From NCBI GenBank assembly GCA_018825785.1, contig JAHKAY010000054.1, positions 1 to 43,799 on the forward strand: DNA of 43,799 nucleotides. Direction: 5' to 3'. The notes beneath the pieces were generated by a model that ran no database searches, had not been told where the DNA came from, and was given only the letters and a program-made list of their open reading frames with translations. This document shows, one piece after another, positions 31,627 to 39,288 of this stretch. The DNA comes from Chloroflexota bacterium. Its GTDB lineage: Bacteria; Chloroflexota; Dehalococcoidia; JACVQG01; JAHKAY01. The translations under genes were made by a program, and so were the position numbers. The stretch's first letter is position 1; every line of letters begins with the position of its first letter.

Positions 31627-32544
31627 ATGAGGCTGATGGGCGCTGTCCACATACCCGTCCTCCTCCCCCAGGTCATGGAGGCCCTGCAGGTGACGAGGGG
31701 AGGGAGGTATCTGGACGCTACGGTGGGGGGAGGAGGGCATGCCCGGGCCATCCTGGAAGGGGGAGGCAGGCTCCTGGGCCTGGATGCCGATGCCGAATCG
31801 CTGAAGACGGCCCAGGAGAACCTTGGGGGCAGAGGAGATTTCTACCTGGTCCATGCCAACTTCAGAAACCTGGAAATGGTCTGCCACCTACACGATTTCG
31901 AGCCCCTGGACGGGGCCCTCTTTGACCTGGGCCTCTCTTCCCTCCTACTGGAGGAGGGGGGGCGGGGCTTCAGCTTCCTCAGGGATGAGCCCCTGGACAT
32001 GCGCTTTGACCCCACCCAGGAGCTCACCGCCGCCCAGCTAATAAACTCCTCCTCACCCCGGGAGTTGGAAGAGGTCTTGAGGAAATACGGTGAGGAAAGA
32101 CAGGCCCGGCGGATTGCCCATGAGGTTCTGAGGCGGCGCCCAATTCATAGCACCGTTGAGCTGGTCCAGGCGGTGGAGATGGCGGCGGGGAAGAGGCGGG
32201 GAAGGCTTCACCCCGCCACCCGGACCTTCATGGCCCTGAGGATTGCCACCAACCGGGAGCTGGAGAACATCTCCCTGGCCCTGCCCCAGGCAGTGAAGCT
32301 CCTCAGGCCTGGAGGAAGGCTGGTGGTTCTTTCCTACCACTCCCTGGAGGATAGACTGGTGAAAGAGTTCCTCCGCCGGGAGTCCCGGGCATGTCTCTGC
32401 CCGCCCCGGACCCCGGCCTGTATCTGTGGGCACAAACCCAGCCTTCGCCTCCTCACCCCCAGGCCCGTTATCCCTACCCCGGAGGAAATAGCGGTAAATC
32501 CCCGCAGCCGTTCCGCCCATTTGAGGGCGGCGGAGCGGGTGTAG
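31627..32544 (+). CDS. rsmH: 16S rRNA (cytosine-N4) methyltransferase RsmH (MraW)
   Basis: 305 residues from ATG 31627; ATG 31636 (MGAVHIPVLL) is an equally good start by family alignment. Methylates N4 of C1402 in 16S rRNA. Visible: 'HIPVLLPQVMEAL', SAM loop 'YLDATVGGGGHARAIL', 'GALFDLGLSSLLLEEGGRGF' (D-L-G-x-S-S), 'DEPLDMRFD', 'HPATRTFMALRIATNREL' and 'LVVLSYHSLEDRLVKEF'. Length normal. The C-terminus includes extra cysteines ('CLCPPRTPACICG') as commonly seen. First conserved gene of the dcw-type cluster. Confidence 0.96.
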   Translation: MRLMGAVHIPVLLPQVMEALQVTRGGRYLDATVGGGGHARAILEGGGRLLGLDADAESLKTAQENLGGRGDFYLVHANFRNLEMVCHLHDFEPLDGALFDLGLSSLLLEEGGRGFSFLRDEPLDMRFDPTQELTAAQLINSSSPRELEEVLRKYGEERQARRIAHEVLRRRPIHSTVELVQAVEMAAGKRRGRLHPATRTFMALRIATNRELENISLALPQAVKLLRPGGRLVVLSYHSLEDRLVKEFLRRESRACLCPPRTPACICGHKPSLRLLTPRPVIPTPEEIAVNPRSRSAHLRAAERV

Positions 32545-32556
32545 AAAGGAGTTCGC

Positions 32557-32784
32557 ATGAAAGTCTATTGGGCCGACTGTCTTGGAGGGGCATACCACCT
32601 GGCAGGAAGGTGCGCCAAGTGCTCCTCGGGGGTCATCTTCGTCACCTCCAACTCCCAGCAGTCAGGGATTGTGCAAGCCCCCTGCCTGGACTGCGGGGCC
32701 AAGCAAGCCCTCTATGTGCACCCGGCTGACCACCAGGCCTGGGCTCTGGCCGAAGCCGTAGACGTGGTCCCGGTCAAAGGGTAG
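32557..32784 (+). CDS. Small zinc-ribbon-like protein
   Basis: 75 residues, AAAGGAG ahead of ATG 32557, twelve bases after rsmH. Two cysteine pairs spaced as in a zinc ribbon: C19-x2-C22 ('CAKCSSGV') and C43-x2-C46 ('CLDCGAK'), with a beta-hairpin-like middle. It ends with 'LAEAVDVVPVKG'. Function not recognised; the position between rsmH and ftsA suggests a link with cell envelope or division, otherwise occupied by ftsL/ftsI. Confidence 0.65.
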   Translation: MKVYWADCLGGAYHLAGRCAKCSSGVIFVTSNSQQSGIVQAPCLDCGAKQALYVHPADHQAWALAEAVDVVPVKG

Positions 32785-32811
32785 AAGAGGAGGGTCTTTC
32801 AGGGATAAGGG

Positions 32812-33153
32812 ATGAAACGAGTCAGTCTGGTGAGAGAGAAGAGGGGCTTCTTCCTTTCCCTGGTATATGGCCTGGGGATTCTCCTTATTATTTTCCCCGA
32901 GCCCATCAGCTCTATTCCGGGCTCCCTCATGGTGGCCTGGGCCCTGCACCAGACCCTAAGAAGGTGCAGAGGGGCCTACGGGGCCTGCCGTTGCGACTAT
33001 CACCGCTACGGGCCCTGCCTCTTCTCCGGGTTTCCTTACCTTGAGGTCTGGGGCAGCCTGCCGCCCAAGAGAAAAATCGTCGTCGAGCGCGTGGCGGTCC
33101 TGTCCCGACCCGGAATCTTTCCCTTGCCACTAAGGGGAGTAAAGGCAAGATGA
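32812..33153 (+). CDS. Small Cys-rich membrane protein
   Basis: 113 residues from ATG 32812 with a GGGATAAGGG sequence ahead. A single hydrophobic stretch (about 12-31, 'GFFLSLVYGLGILLIIF') near the N-terminus suggests one membrane helix; four cysteines cluster at about 52-68 ('CRGAYGACRCDYHRYGPC'). It stands where FtsL/FtsB-type bitopic proteins would be expected, but its short soluble part has no coiled coil. Not recognised. Confidence 0.55.
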   Translation: MKRVSLVREKRGFFLSLVYGLGILLIIFPEPISSIPGSLMVAWALHQTLRRCRGAYGACRCDYHRYGPCLFSGFPYLEVWGSLPPKRKIVVERVAVLSRPGIFPLPLRGVKAR

Positions 33154-33206
33154 GAACCGAGCCCTATCCGTCCCAAGGTAACCCTACTCTAGAAAGGAGG
33201 AAATAG

Positions 33207-34457
33207 ATGGCGAAAACAGTCTTCGCCGCCCTCGATGTGGGCACCACCAAGACTTGCGGCATCATCGCCAGCGCCGGAGACGCCGGCGCCTTTCAGGTCC
33301 TCGGGGTGGGGGTCTCCGCCACCAGGGGCCTGAAGAAGGGGGTGGTGATCAACCTGGATGAGGCCAAAAGTGCCATCCGGGAGGCAGTGAAAAAGGCAGA
33401 ACATGCCAGCGGGATAAAGATGGAATCGGCCTATGTGGGGGTCACGGGCAAGCACATCTCCTCCCTCAACACCCGCAGCGCCGTGGCCGTCGGACGTGGG
33501 GACCGGTTGGTGAAGGGCGCCGACCTGAAGAGGGTCATGGAGTCCGCCCGGGAGATTGAGATCCCCAGCGACCGCAGGCTCCTCCATGTAATCACCCGCC
33601 AGTATATCCTGGACGGCCATGAGGGGGTGAGGGACCCAGTGGGGATGTCTGGCTTCCGCCTGGATGCCGATGCCCATGTGGTCACCGCCTCGGCCTCCGC
33701 CGTGCTCAATTTGGTCAAGTGCGTCCGGGGGGTGGGGGTGGAGGTGGAGGACCTTGTCCTGGAGCCCCTGGCCTCCGGTGAAGCGGTGCTGAGCCCCGAT
33801 GAGATGGAGGCCGGGGTCATCCTGGCGGATATCGGAGGGGGCACCACTGACATTGCTGTCTGGAAAGGCGGCAGCGTCTGGTTCACCTCGGTCCTCCCCG
33901 TAGGGGGCTTTCAGGTCACCCGGGACATCGCCGTAGGCATGGGTATCCCCTATGAGATGGCGGAACAGGTGAAGGTGAAGTATGCCAACCTCACGCCGGG
34001 CACCGATGGCAAAGCAAAGGTGCAGCCGGCAGTAGTGGGCACGGACAACGGCCAGGAGATACTGCTCCAGGACCTGAACGACATCGTCCGGGCCCGGATT
34101 GACGAGCTCCTGCGGATGGTGATGATGGAGCTGCCCCGCTCGGAGCTTGCCGCCCTGGCCCCAGCCGGCCTGGTCCTCACCGGCGGGACCGCCAACCTGC
34201 CGGGGATTGAGGTCCTGGGCGAGGATGTCTTCCGCCTGCCGGTGCGGGTGGGGGCCCCCCAGGATGTCTATGGCCTGGCCGACATCCTCTACGACCCCGC
34301 CTATGCCACCTGCGTGGGCCTGCTCAAGTGGGGGGCCAAGAGGGCGGGGACCGACCCCGTCCCTGCCACCCCCCTGGAAGCCATGGGCAAGACCCTCCGC
34401 CACTTCATGTTCCGGGCACAGCAGACATTTACTAGAGCTAGACAGGAAAGGAGGTAG
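33207..34457 (+). CDS. ftsA: Cell division protein FtsA
   Basis: 416 residues, AAAGGAGG nine bases ahead of ATG 33207. Actin-fold ATPase that tethers FtsZ to the membrane. Visible: phosphate 1 'AALDVGTTKTCGIIA', the 1C domain insertion with 'ESAYVGVTGKHISSLNTRSA', phosphate 2 'ILADIGGGTTDIAVWKGG', 'LPVGGFQVTRDIAVGMG', adenosine motif 'GLVLTGGTANLPGIEVLGED'. C-terminal 'KTLRHFMFRAQQTFTRARQE' would be the amphipathic membrane-binding helix. Length normal. Two bases separate it from ftsZ. Confidence 0.95.
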   Translation: MAKTVFAALDVGTTKTCGIIASAGDAGAFQVLGVGVSATRGLKKGVVINLDEAKSAIREAVKKAEHASGIKMESAYVGVTGKHISSLNTRSAVAVGRGDRLVKGADLKRVMESAREIEIPSDRRLLHVITRQYILDGHEGVRDPVGMSGFRLDADAHVVTASASAVLNLVKCVRGVGVEVEDLVLEPLASGEAVLSPDEMEAGVILADIGGGTTDIAVWKGGSVWFTSVLPVGGFQVTRDIAVGMGIPYEMAEQVKVKYANLTPGTDGKAKVQPAVVGTDNGQEILLQDLNDIVRARIDELLRMVMMELPRSELAALAPAGLVLTGGTANLPGIEVLGEDVFRLPVRVGAPQDVYGLADILYDPAYATCVGLLKWGAKRAGTDPVPATPLEAMGKTLRHFMFRAQQTFTRARQERR

Positions 34458-34459
34458 CT

Positions 34460-35593
34460 GTGGCAAAACAGATCATGGCTCCCAACGCCGCCCGGATAAA
34501 GGTCATCGGCGTGGGCGGGGGGGGCTGTAACGCCGTCACCCGCATGGTTCGGGATGAAATCCAGGGCGTAGAGTTCTACTGCCTCAATACCGATGCCCAG
34601 TCCCTGCAACTAGTGGACTGCCCCCATAAGGTCCAGATCGGGGAGAAGCTCACCCGGGGCCTGGGGTCGGGGGGAGACAACGCCATGGGCCAGAGGGCAG
34701 CGGAGGAAAGCCGGGACGATATCCGCGATATAACCGCCGGCGCCGACATGGTGTTTGTCACCGCCGGCATGGGCGGCGGCACCGGCACCGGCGCCTCACC
34801 CGTAGTGGCCGAGGCTGCCAGAGAAACCGGGTCCCTGGTTATCGGCGTGGTCACCAGGCCCTTCAGCTTTGAAGGCGCCCACCGCCGCATGGTATGCGAG
34901 GACGGGATAAACAGGCTTATGGAGCATTGTGATACTCTTATTATTGTTCCTAATGACCGCCTGCTCGCCCTCTGCGACACCAAGACCGCCGTGGACAATG
35001 CCTTCAAGATGGCCGATGAGGTCCTGCGTCAGGCGGTGGCGTCCATCGCCGAGGTCATCACCGTCCCCGGGATGATAAACCTGGACTTCGCTGACATCAG
35101 GTCAATAATGAAGGATGCCGGCCCCGCCTGGCTCTCCATTGGCAAGGGAACCGGGACCAACCGGGCCACCGATGCCGCCAAGGCCGCCCTGGCCAGCCCC
35201 ATGCTGGACATCTCCATTGAGGGGGCCAAGGGCGTACTTTATACCGTCTCCGGCGGTTCCAGCCTCACCCTCCACGAGGTAAACCAGGCCGCCGATCTCA
35301 TCAAGGGGGCCGTGGACCCCGAAGCCAATATAATCTTCGGCGTCACCTATGACCCCAAGATGGACAGCGAGGTGCGCATCACCCTGGTAGCCACCGGCTT
35401 CCGCACCAAAGCGGGGGGCACCGCTCCCAAGCCGGAAGACATAAGACAGCTTCTCAAGGAGACGAAGGAGGAAAGCGAGCTGGATGTCCCATCATTCCTG
35501 CGCCGACCATTAAGCCTACGCCGCCAGCAAATGCTCTCCAGGACATCCTCTGTTTCCAGCCGCACCCCCCCAGGGTCAATCTCCGGCCGCTGA
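34460..35593 (+). CDS. ftsZ: Cell division GTPase FtsZ
   Basis: 377 residues, GTG 34460 preceded by AAAGGAGG. Tubulin homologue forming the division ring. Motifs: 'IKVIGVGGGGCNAVTRMV', T3 'TAGADMVFVTAGMGGGTG', signature GGGTGTG at about 103-110, 'IIVPNDRLLA', T7 loop 'NLDFADIRSIMKDAG' with catalytic Asp, 'SGGSSLTLHEVNQAAD'. The conserved C-terminal peptide is present as 'LDVPSFLRRP', but it is followed by about 29 extra Ser/Arg-rich residues, whereas most FtsZ end soon after. A strong terminator follows. Confidence 0.97.
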   Translation: MAKQIMAPNAARIKVIGVGGGGCNAVTRMVRDEIQGVEFYCLNTDAQSLQLVDCPHKVQIGEKLTRGLGSGGDNAMGQRAAEESRDDIRDITAGADMVFVTAGMGGGTGTGASPVVAEAARETGSLVIGVVTRPFSFEGAHRRMVCEDGINRLMEHCDTLIIVPNDRLLALCDTKTAVDNAFKMADEVLRQAVASIAEVITVPGMINLDFADIRSIMKDAGPAWLSIGKGTGTNRATDAAKAALASPMLDISIEGAKGVLYTVSGGSSLTLHEVNQAADLIKGAVDPEANIIFGVTYDPKMDSEVRITLVATGFRTKAGGTAPKPEDIRQLLKETKEESELDVPSFLRRPLSLRRQQMLSRTSSVSSRTPPGSISGR

Positions 35594-35612
35594 CCTCTCC
35601 GCCTCTGCCTCT

Positions 35613-35651
35613 GGAGGCCGGCCGCTTTCGCGGCCGGCCTCCTCGCTTTTT
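35613..35651 (+). terminator. Intrinsic terminator after ftsZ
   Basis: A perfect 13-bp stem (35613-35625 with 35630-35642), loop TTTC, then TCGCTTTTT (35643-35651). It ends 20 bases after the ftsZ stop and before the nrdR promoter. Confidence 0.9.
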
Positions 35652-35675
35652 GACCCAACATTTTGATGTTTCCCC

Positions 35676-35704
35676 TTGACAGGCACAACATATTGTGGCC
35701 TAAT
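35676..35704 (+). promoter_or_regulatory. Promoter of nrdR-nrdJ (leaderless)
   Basis: Perfect -35 TTGACA (35676-35681), 17-base spacer, -10 CCTAAT (35699-35704). Six bases separate it from ATG 35711, so the start codon should be at the transcript 5' end. No NrdR box pair or B12 riboswitch is seen. Confidence 0.7.
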
Positions 35705-35710
35705 GGGACA

Positions 35711-36220
35711 ATGAGGTGTCCCTATTGTGGTGGAGCGGAGAGCCAGGTGGTGGACTCGCGGGAGGTGGGGGAGGGAATCAGGCGGAGGCGCGAGTGCCTG
35801 GGATGTGGGGCCCGGTTCACCACCCAGGAGCGGGCAGTGGCCAGGAGCCTTTATGTCATCAAGAGAGACGGCCGGCGGGAGCCCTTTCAGAGGGAGAAGC
35901 TCCTCACCGGGGTGCGCAAGGCCTGTGAGAAGCGCCCCCTTCCTACGGGGACCCTGGAGAAGATGGTGGACGATATTGAAGGGGAGCTCTACCGGCTGGG
36001 CAAAGAGGAGATTCCCAGCCCGGCCCTGGGGGATATGGTGATGGAGAGGCTGAAGAGCCTGGACCACATAGCCTATATCCGCTTCGCCAGCGTTTACAGA
36101 CGGTTCACCGACCTCTCCGACCTCAAACAGGAGGTGGACAGCCTGGTGGGGACCCCGGTCCCAACTCAACTCCCCCTCCTCCCCGGCCCCCCACCCCGCC
36201 AGAGAAAGAGGGCCAGATGA
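35711..36220 (+). CDS. nrdR: Transcriptional repressor NrdR
   Basis: 169 residues from ATG 35711 (a frame from 35663 would start before the promoter). Zinc ribbon C3-x2-C6 ... C31-x2-C34 ('MRCPYCGG', 'CLGCGARFTT'), then an ATP-cone domain ('VIKRDGRREPFQREKLLTGV', 'DHIAYIRFASVYRRF'). NrdR senses ATP/dATP and represses ribonucleotide reductase genes. Normal length is about 150-165; the C-terminus has an extra Pro-rich tail. It overlaps nrdJ by four bases (ATGA), a direct operon with its target. Confidence 0.96.
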   Translation: MRCPYCGGAESQVVDSREVGEGIRRRRECLGCGARFTTQERAVARSLYVIKRDGRREPFQREKLLTGVRKACEKRPLPTGTLEKMVDDIEGELYRLGKEEIPSPALGDMVMERLKSLDHIAYIRFASVYRRFTDLSDLKQEVDSLVGTPVPTQLPLLPGPPPRQRKRAR

Positions 36221-38745
36221 CCACCAGGAGACGGGCCCGAAAGGGTCTGGACAGGAATGAAATAGCCCAGCGCTTCTTCACCGAGGCCAGCGCCATGGGG
36301 ATGGCGGAAAGGGACATGGTGGAGGAGGCCATCGGCCTCTTCATCGCCCGACACACCCTCCCCGGCTTTGAGGTGGAGGCCTGGCCTGAACCCCTGCCCG
36401 CCCAGGTCCACGCCCTCCTCCGGGAGGTCCAGGCCAACAAAGCCCCCCAGGCCCCCTCCCCCAGCCCCAGAATTATCCTTAAGGAGGAAGTTGTGGCCCA
36501 GGAAACGCTCGTCACCAAGCCCCCCCTGCAGCTCTCCAACACCGCCAGGAACGTACTGGAGAGGCGCTACCTGGCCAAGGACAGCCAGGGGAAAGCGATA
36601 GAGACCGCCGAGGAGATGTTCCGCCGGGTGGCCGGGAACATCGCCCAGGCCGAGCTCCAGTACAACCCCCAGGGAGATGTGGCACGCTGGGAGGAGGAGT
36701 TCTACCGCCTCATGACCAGCCTGGAGTTCCTGCCCAACTCCCCCACCCTGATGAACGCCGGAAGGGAGCTCCAGCAGCTATCGGCCTGCTTTGTTATCCC
36801 CATAGAGGACTCCATGGAGTCCATCTTTGATGCCGTAAAATACACCGCCCTCATCCACAAGAGCGGTGGAGGCACGGGCTTCTCCTTCTCCCGCCTCCGG
36901 CCCGAAAAGGACAAGGTTGGCTCCACCGGGGAGGTGGCCAGCGGGCCTGTCTCCTTTATGAGGGCCTTTGATACCGCCACCGAGGTCATCAAGCAGGGGG
37001 GGAAGAGGCGGGGGGCCAACATGGGCATCCTCGTTGTCACCCACCCCGATATCCTGAAGTTCATCACCGCCAAGGCGGAGCCGGGGGCCTTCACCAACTT
37101 CAACCTCTCCGTGGCCGTCACCAGAGACTTCATGGAGAAAGCCATGAAGGGCGAGGAATACGACCTCATCAATCCCCGCGACAGCCAGGCGGTGGGGAGG
37201 CTCAATGCTAAGGCGGTCCTGGACAAGATTGTGGAGATGGCCTGGAAGACCGGGGACCCCGGGATAGTCTTCATTGACCGGATAAACGAGACCAACCCCA
37301 CCCCCCATCTTGGGCAGATTGAGAGCACCAACCCCTGCGGCGAGCAGCCCCTCCTCCCCTTTGAGTCCTGCAACCTGGGCTCCATCAACCTGGCCCGTAT
37401 GCTCCGGGAAAGGGACAGCAGCTACGAGATAGACTGGGAGAAGCTGTCCAGGACCATAGATAGCAGCGTCCGCTTCCTGGACAACGTGATAGATATGAAC
37501 CGCTTCCCTGTGGAGCAAATAGCGAAGAAGACCCGGGCCACCCGCAAAGTCGGCCTGGGGGTGATGGGCTTCGCCGATATGCTTATCCGCCTGGGCATCA
37601 GCTATGACTCCGAGGAGGCCCTGAAGCTGGGGGAGAAGGTCATGGCCTTCCTATCGGAGAAGGCCACCCGGGCCTCGGAGGGGCTGGCAAAGGAGAGGGG
37701 GACCTTCCCCGCCTTCAAGGGGAGCATCTACGACCGGGCCGGGATGCCCCAGGTGAGGAACGCCACCCGCACCACCATCGCCCCCACCGGGACCCTCTCC
37801 ATCATCGCCAACTGCTCCTCGGGCATTGAGCCCCTCTATGCCCTGAGCTATACGCGCAATATCCTGGACAATGAGCAGTTCCTGGAGGTCCACCCCATCT
37901 TTGAGGAGGTGTCCAAAAAGGAGGGCCTCTACTCCCCGGAGCTCATGGCGGAGCTGGCGGGGGGGAAGAGCCTGCGGGAGATGAAGGGCATCCCGGAGCC
38001 GGTGAAACGGGCCTTTGCCACCGCCCATGACATCACCCCAGAATGGCATGTGAAGATGCAGTCGGCCTTCCAGCGCCATACCGATAACGCCGTCTCCAAG
38101 ACGGTGAACCTGCCCCACACCGCCACCCCCGAGGATGTTTCCCGGGTCTTCCTCCTGGCCTACAAGGAGGGGCTGAAGGGCATCACCATCTACCGGGACC
38201 GCTCCAAGGACCGGCAGGTGCTGGCCACCCCTCAGGCGGAGGCTCCCCCGGAGGCCCGGGCCACCCGCCAGCCCCGCCAGCGCCCCAAGAGAACCAACGG
38301 CTTCACCGAGAAGGTGACCACCGGGTGCGGGAACCTTTATGTAACGGTGAACTCCGATGAGAAGGGGCCCTTTGAGGTCTTCACCTCCCTGGGGAAGGCG
38401 GGGGGCTGTGCCGCCGCCCAGCTTGAAGCCACCAGCCGTCTCGTCTCACTGGCGTTGAGGAGCGGGGTGGAGCCCGCCTCCCTCGTCAAGCACCTTAAAG
38501 GGATAAGGTGCCCGGCCATAACCTGGGAGGAGGGCCACGCCATCCTCTCCTGCGCCGACGCCATCGGCACCGTACTGGAGAGACACCTGTCCGGGAAGCA
38601 GGAGCCGCAGGCCAAGGGTAGCGCCACCCACACGGCGAACGTCGCACTCGGGGGGCAGGGCCAATGCCCCGACTGCGGCGGCATGCTCATCTACCAGGAA
38701 GGCTGCTTCGTCTGCCGCTCCTGCGGGTACACCAAGTGCTCATAG
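36217..38745 (+). CDS. nrdJ: Adenosylcobalamin-dependent (class II) ribonucleotide reductase
   Basis: 842 residues. Reduces ribonucleotides with a thiyl radical made from adenosylcobalamin, so no oxygen or second subunit is needed. The redox cysteines are visible: Cys191 in 'LSACFVIPIEDSMES', thiyl Cys374 in 'ESTNPCGEQPLLPFESCNL' and Cys385 in 'FESCNLGSIN'. Also 'HKSGGGTGFSFSRLRPEKD', 'KQGGKRRGANMGIL', 'ATRTTIAPTGTLSIIANCSSG' and C-terminal zinc-finger/redox tail 'CPDCGGMLIYQEGCFVCRSCGYTKC'. The length and C-terminal domain match the TIGR02504-type NrdJ group. It shares the cobalamin need with the mutase of 3380-5844. Confidence 0.96.
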   Translation: MTTRRRARKGLDRNEIAQRFFTEASAMGMAERDMVEEAIGLFIARHTLPGFEVEAWPEPLPAQVHALLREVQANKAPQAPSPSPRIILKEEVVAQETLVTKPPLQLSNTARNVLERRYLAKDSQGKAIETAEEMFRRVAGNIAQAELQYNPQGDVARWEEEFYRLMTSLEFLPNSPTLMNAGRELQQLSACFVIPIEDSMESIFDAVKYTALIHKSGGGTGFSFSRLRPEKDKVGSTGEVASGPVSFMRAFDTATEVIKQGGKRRGANMGILVVTHPDILKFITAKAEPGAFTNFNLSVAVTRDFMEKAMKGEEYDLINPRDSQAVGRLNAKAVLDKIVEMAWKTGDPGIVFIDRINETNPTPHLGQIESTNPCGEQPLLPFESCNLGSINLARMLRERDSSYEIDWEKLSRTIDSSVRFLDNVIDMNRFPVEQIAKKTRATRKVGLGVMGFADMLIRLGISYDSEEALKLGEKVMAFLSEKATRASEGLAKERGTFPAFKGSIYDRAGMPQVRNATRTTIAPTGTLSIIANCSSGIEPLYALSYTRNILDNEQFLEVHPIFEEVSKKEGLYSPELMAELAGGKSLREMKGIPEPVKRAFATAHDITPEWHVKMQSAFQRHTDNAVSKTVNLPHTATPEDVSRVFLLAYKEGLKGITIYRDRSKDRQVLATPQAEAPPEARATRQPRQRPKRTNGFTEKVTTGCGNLYVTVNSDEKGPFEVFTSLGKAGGCAAAQLEATSRLVSLALRSGVEPASLVKHLKGIRCPAITWEEGHAILSCADAIGTVLERHLSGKQEPQAKGSATHTANVALGGQGQCPDCGGMLIYQEGCFVCRSCGYTKCS

Positions 38746-38805
38746 GTTCAGGTATATGGGCACAAAGCGCAAATGTGTATGATGCCTGCACGGATAGGAG
38801 GACAA

Positions 38806-39288
38806 GTGCTGAACCCAATTGAGAAGTTGGAGGCCTTCCGGAGCAAAAACGGGTTATCAAAAGGACAGCTTGCGCAAATGATGGGTATCCCCGTGAAGAC
38901 CATTGAACCCTGGTTTTGCCCAGGGCCGTCCGGGTACATACCCGGTAAGAAGAACCTCAGGCGGATACAAGACTTCCTAGCTGATAAATTGCCAGAGGCA
39001 GTCAGGAGAGCAGAGACTACAGAACTGGAGAGAGAAGCCGAGCGACGCTCAGAGAAAATCAAGTATCTACTGCTATTGCTGGAAGACGAACTTAGGTGGT
39101 TCAAGGACACGCCACAAAAAGAAGCTAGGCAAGTGCTGCGAAGACAAATCTACTTTAATGATGTGGGCTACATCTCCAGTCTCCTCGGTATGTTAGGGGA
39201 CGAAGAGATGTTTCAGCGGTGGAAGACCCTAACAAATTACCGGTTCAAAGGATTAAGAGGAGGGGGGGATGGGAAAAGTAAGAATTGA
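38806..39288 (+). CDS. HTH-domain protein paired with a GHKL ATPase
   Basis: 160 residues from GTG 38806, supported by AGGAGG five bases ahead; an ATG at 38773 lacks a site. Near the N-terminus is a helix-turn-helix of Cro/XRE look ('LEAFRSKNGLSKGQLAQMMG', 'IPVKTIEPWFCPGPSGYIPG', 'NLRRIQDFL'). The remainder is helical, very charged ('ELEREAERRSEKIKYLLLLL') and may be a coiled coil. It overlaps the ATPase gene by 20 bases, so the two are made together. A probable regulator or DNA-binding partner of the ATPase. Composition is A+T-richer than nrdJ, which suggests transfer. Confidence 0.7.
   Translation: MLNPIEKLEAFRSKNGLSKGQLAQMMGIPVKTIEPWFCPGPSGYIPGKKNLRRIQDFLADKLPEAVRRAETTELEREAERRSEKIKYLLLLLEDELRWFKDTPQKEARQVLRRQIYFNDVGYISSLLGMLGDEEMFQRWKTLTNYRFKGLRGGGDGKSKN

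Noticed and set aside
33189-34466. 425-residue minus-strand frame opposite ftsA
   Set aside because: Antisense shadow of ftsA; begins and ends near it with no ribosome site or domain.
35676-36217. B12 riboswitch ahead of nrdR-nrdJ
   Set aside because: The promoter lies six bases from the nrdR start, so no leader exists to hold a riboswitch.
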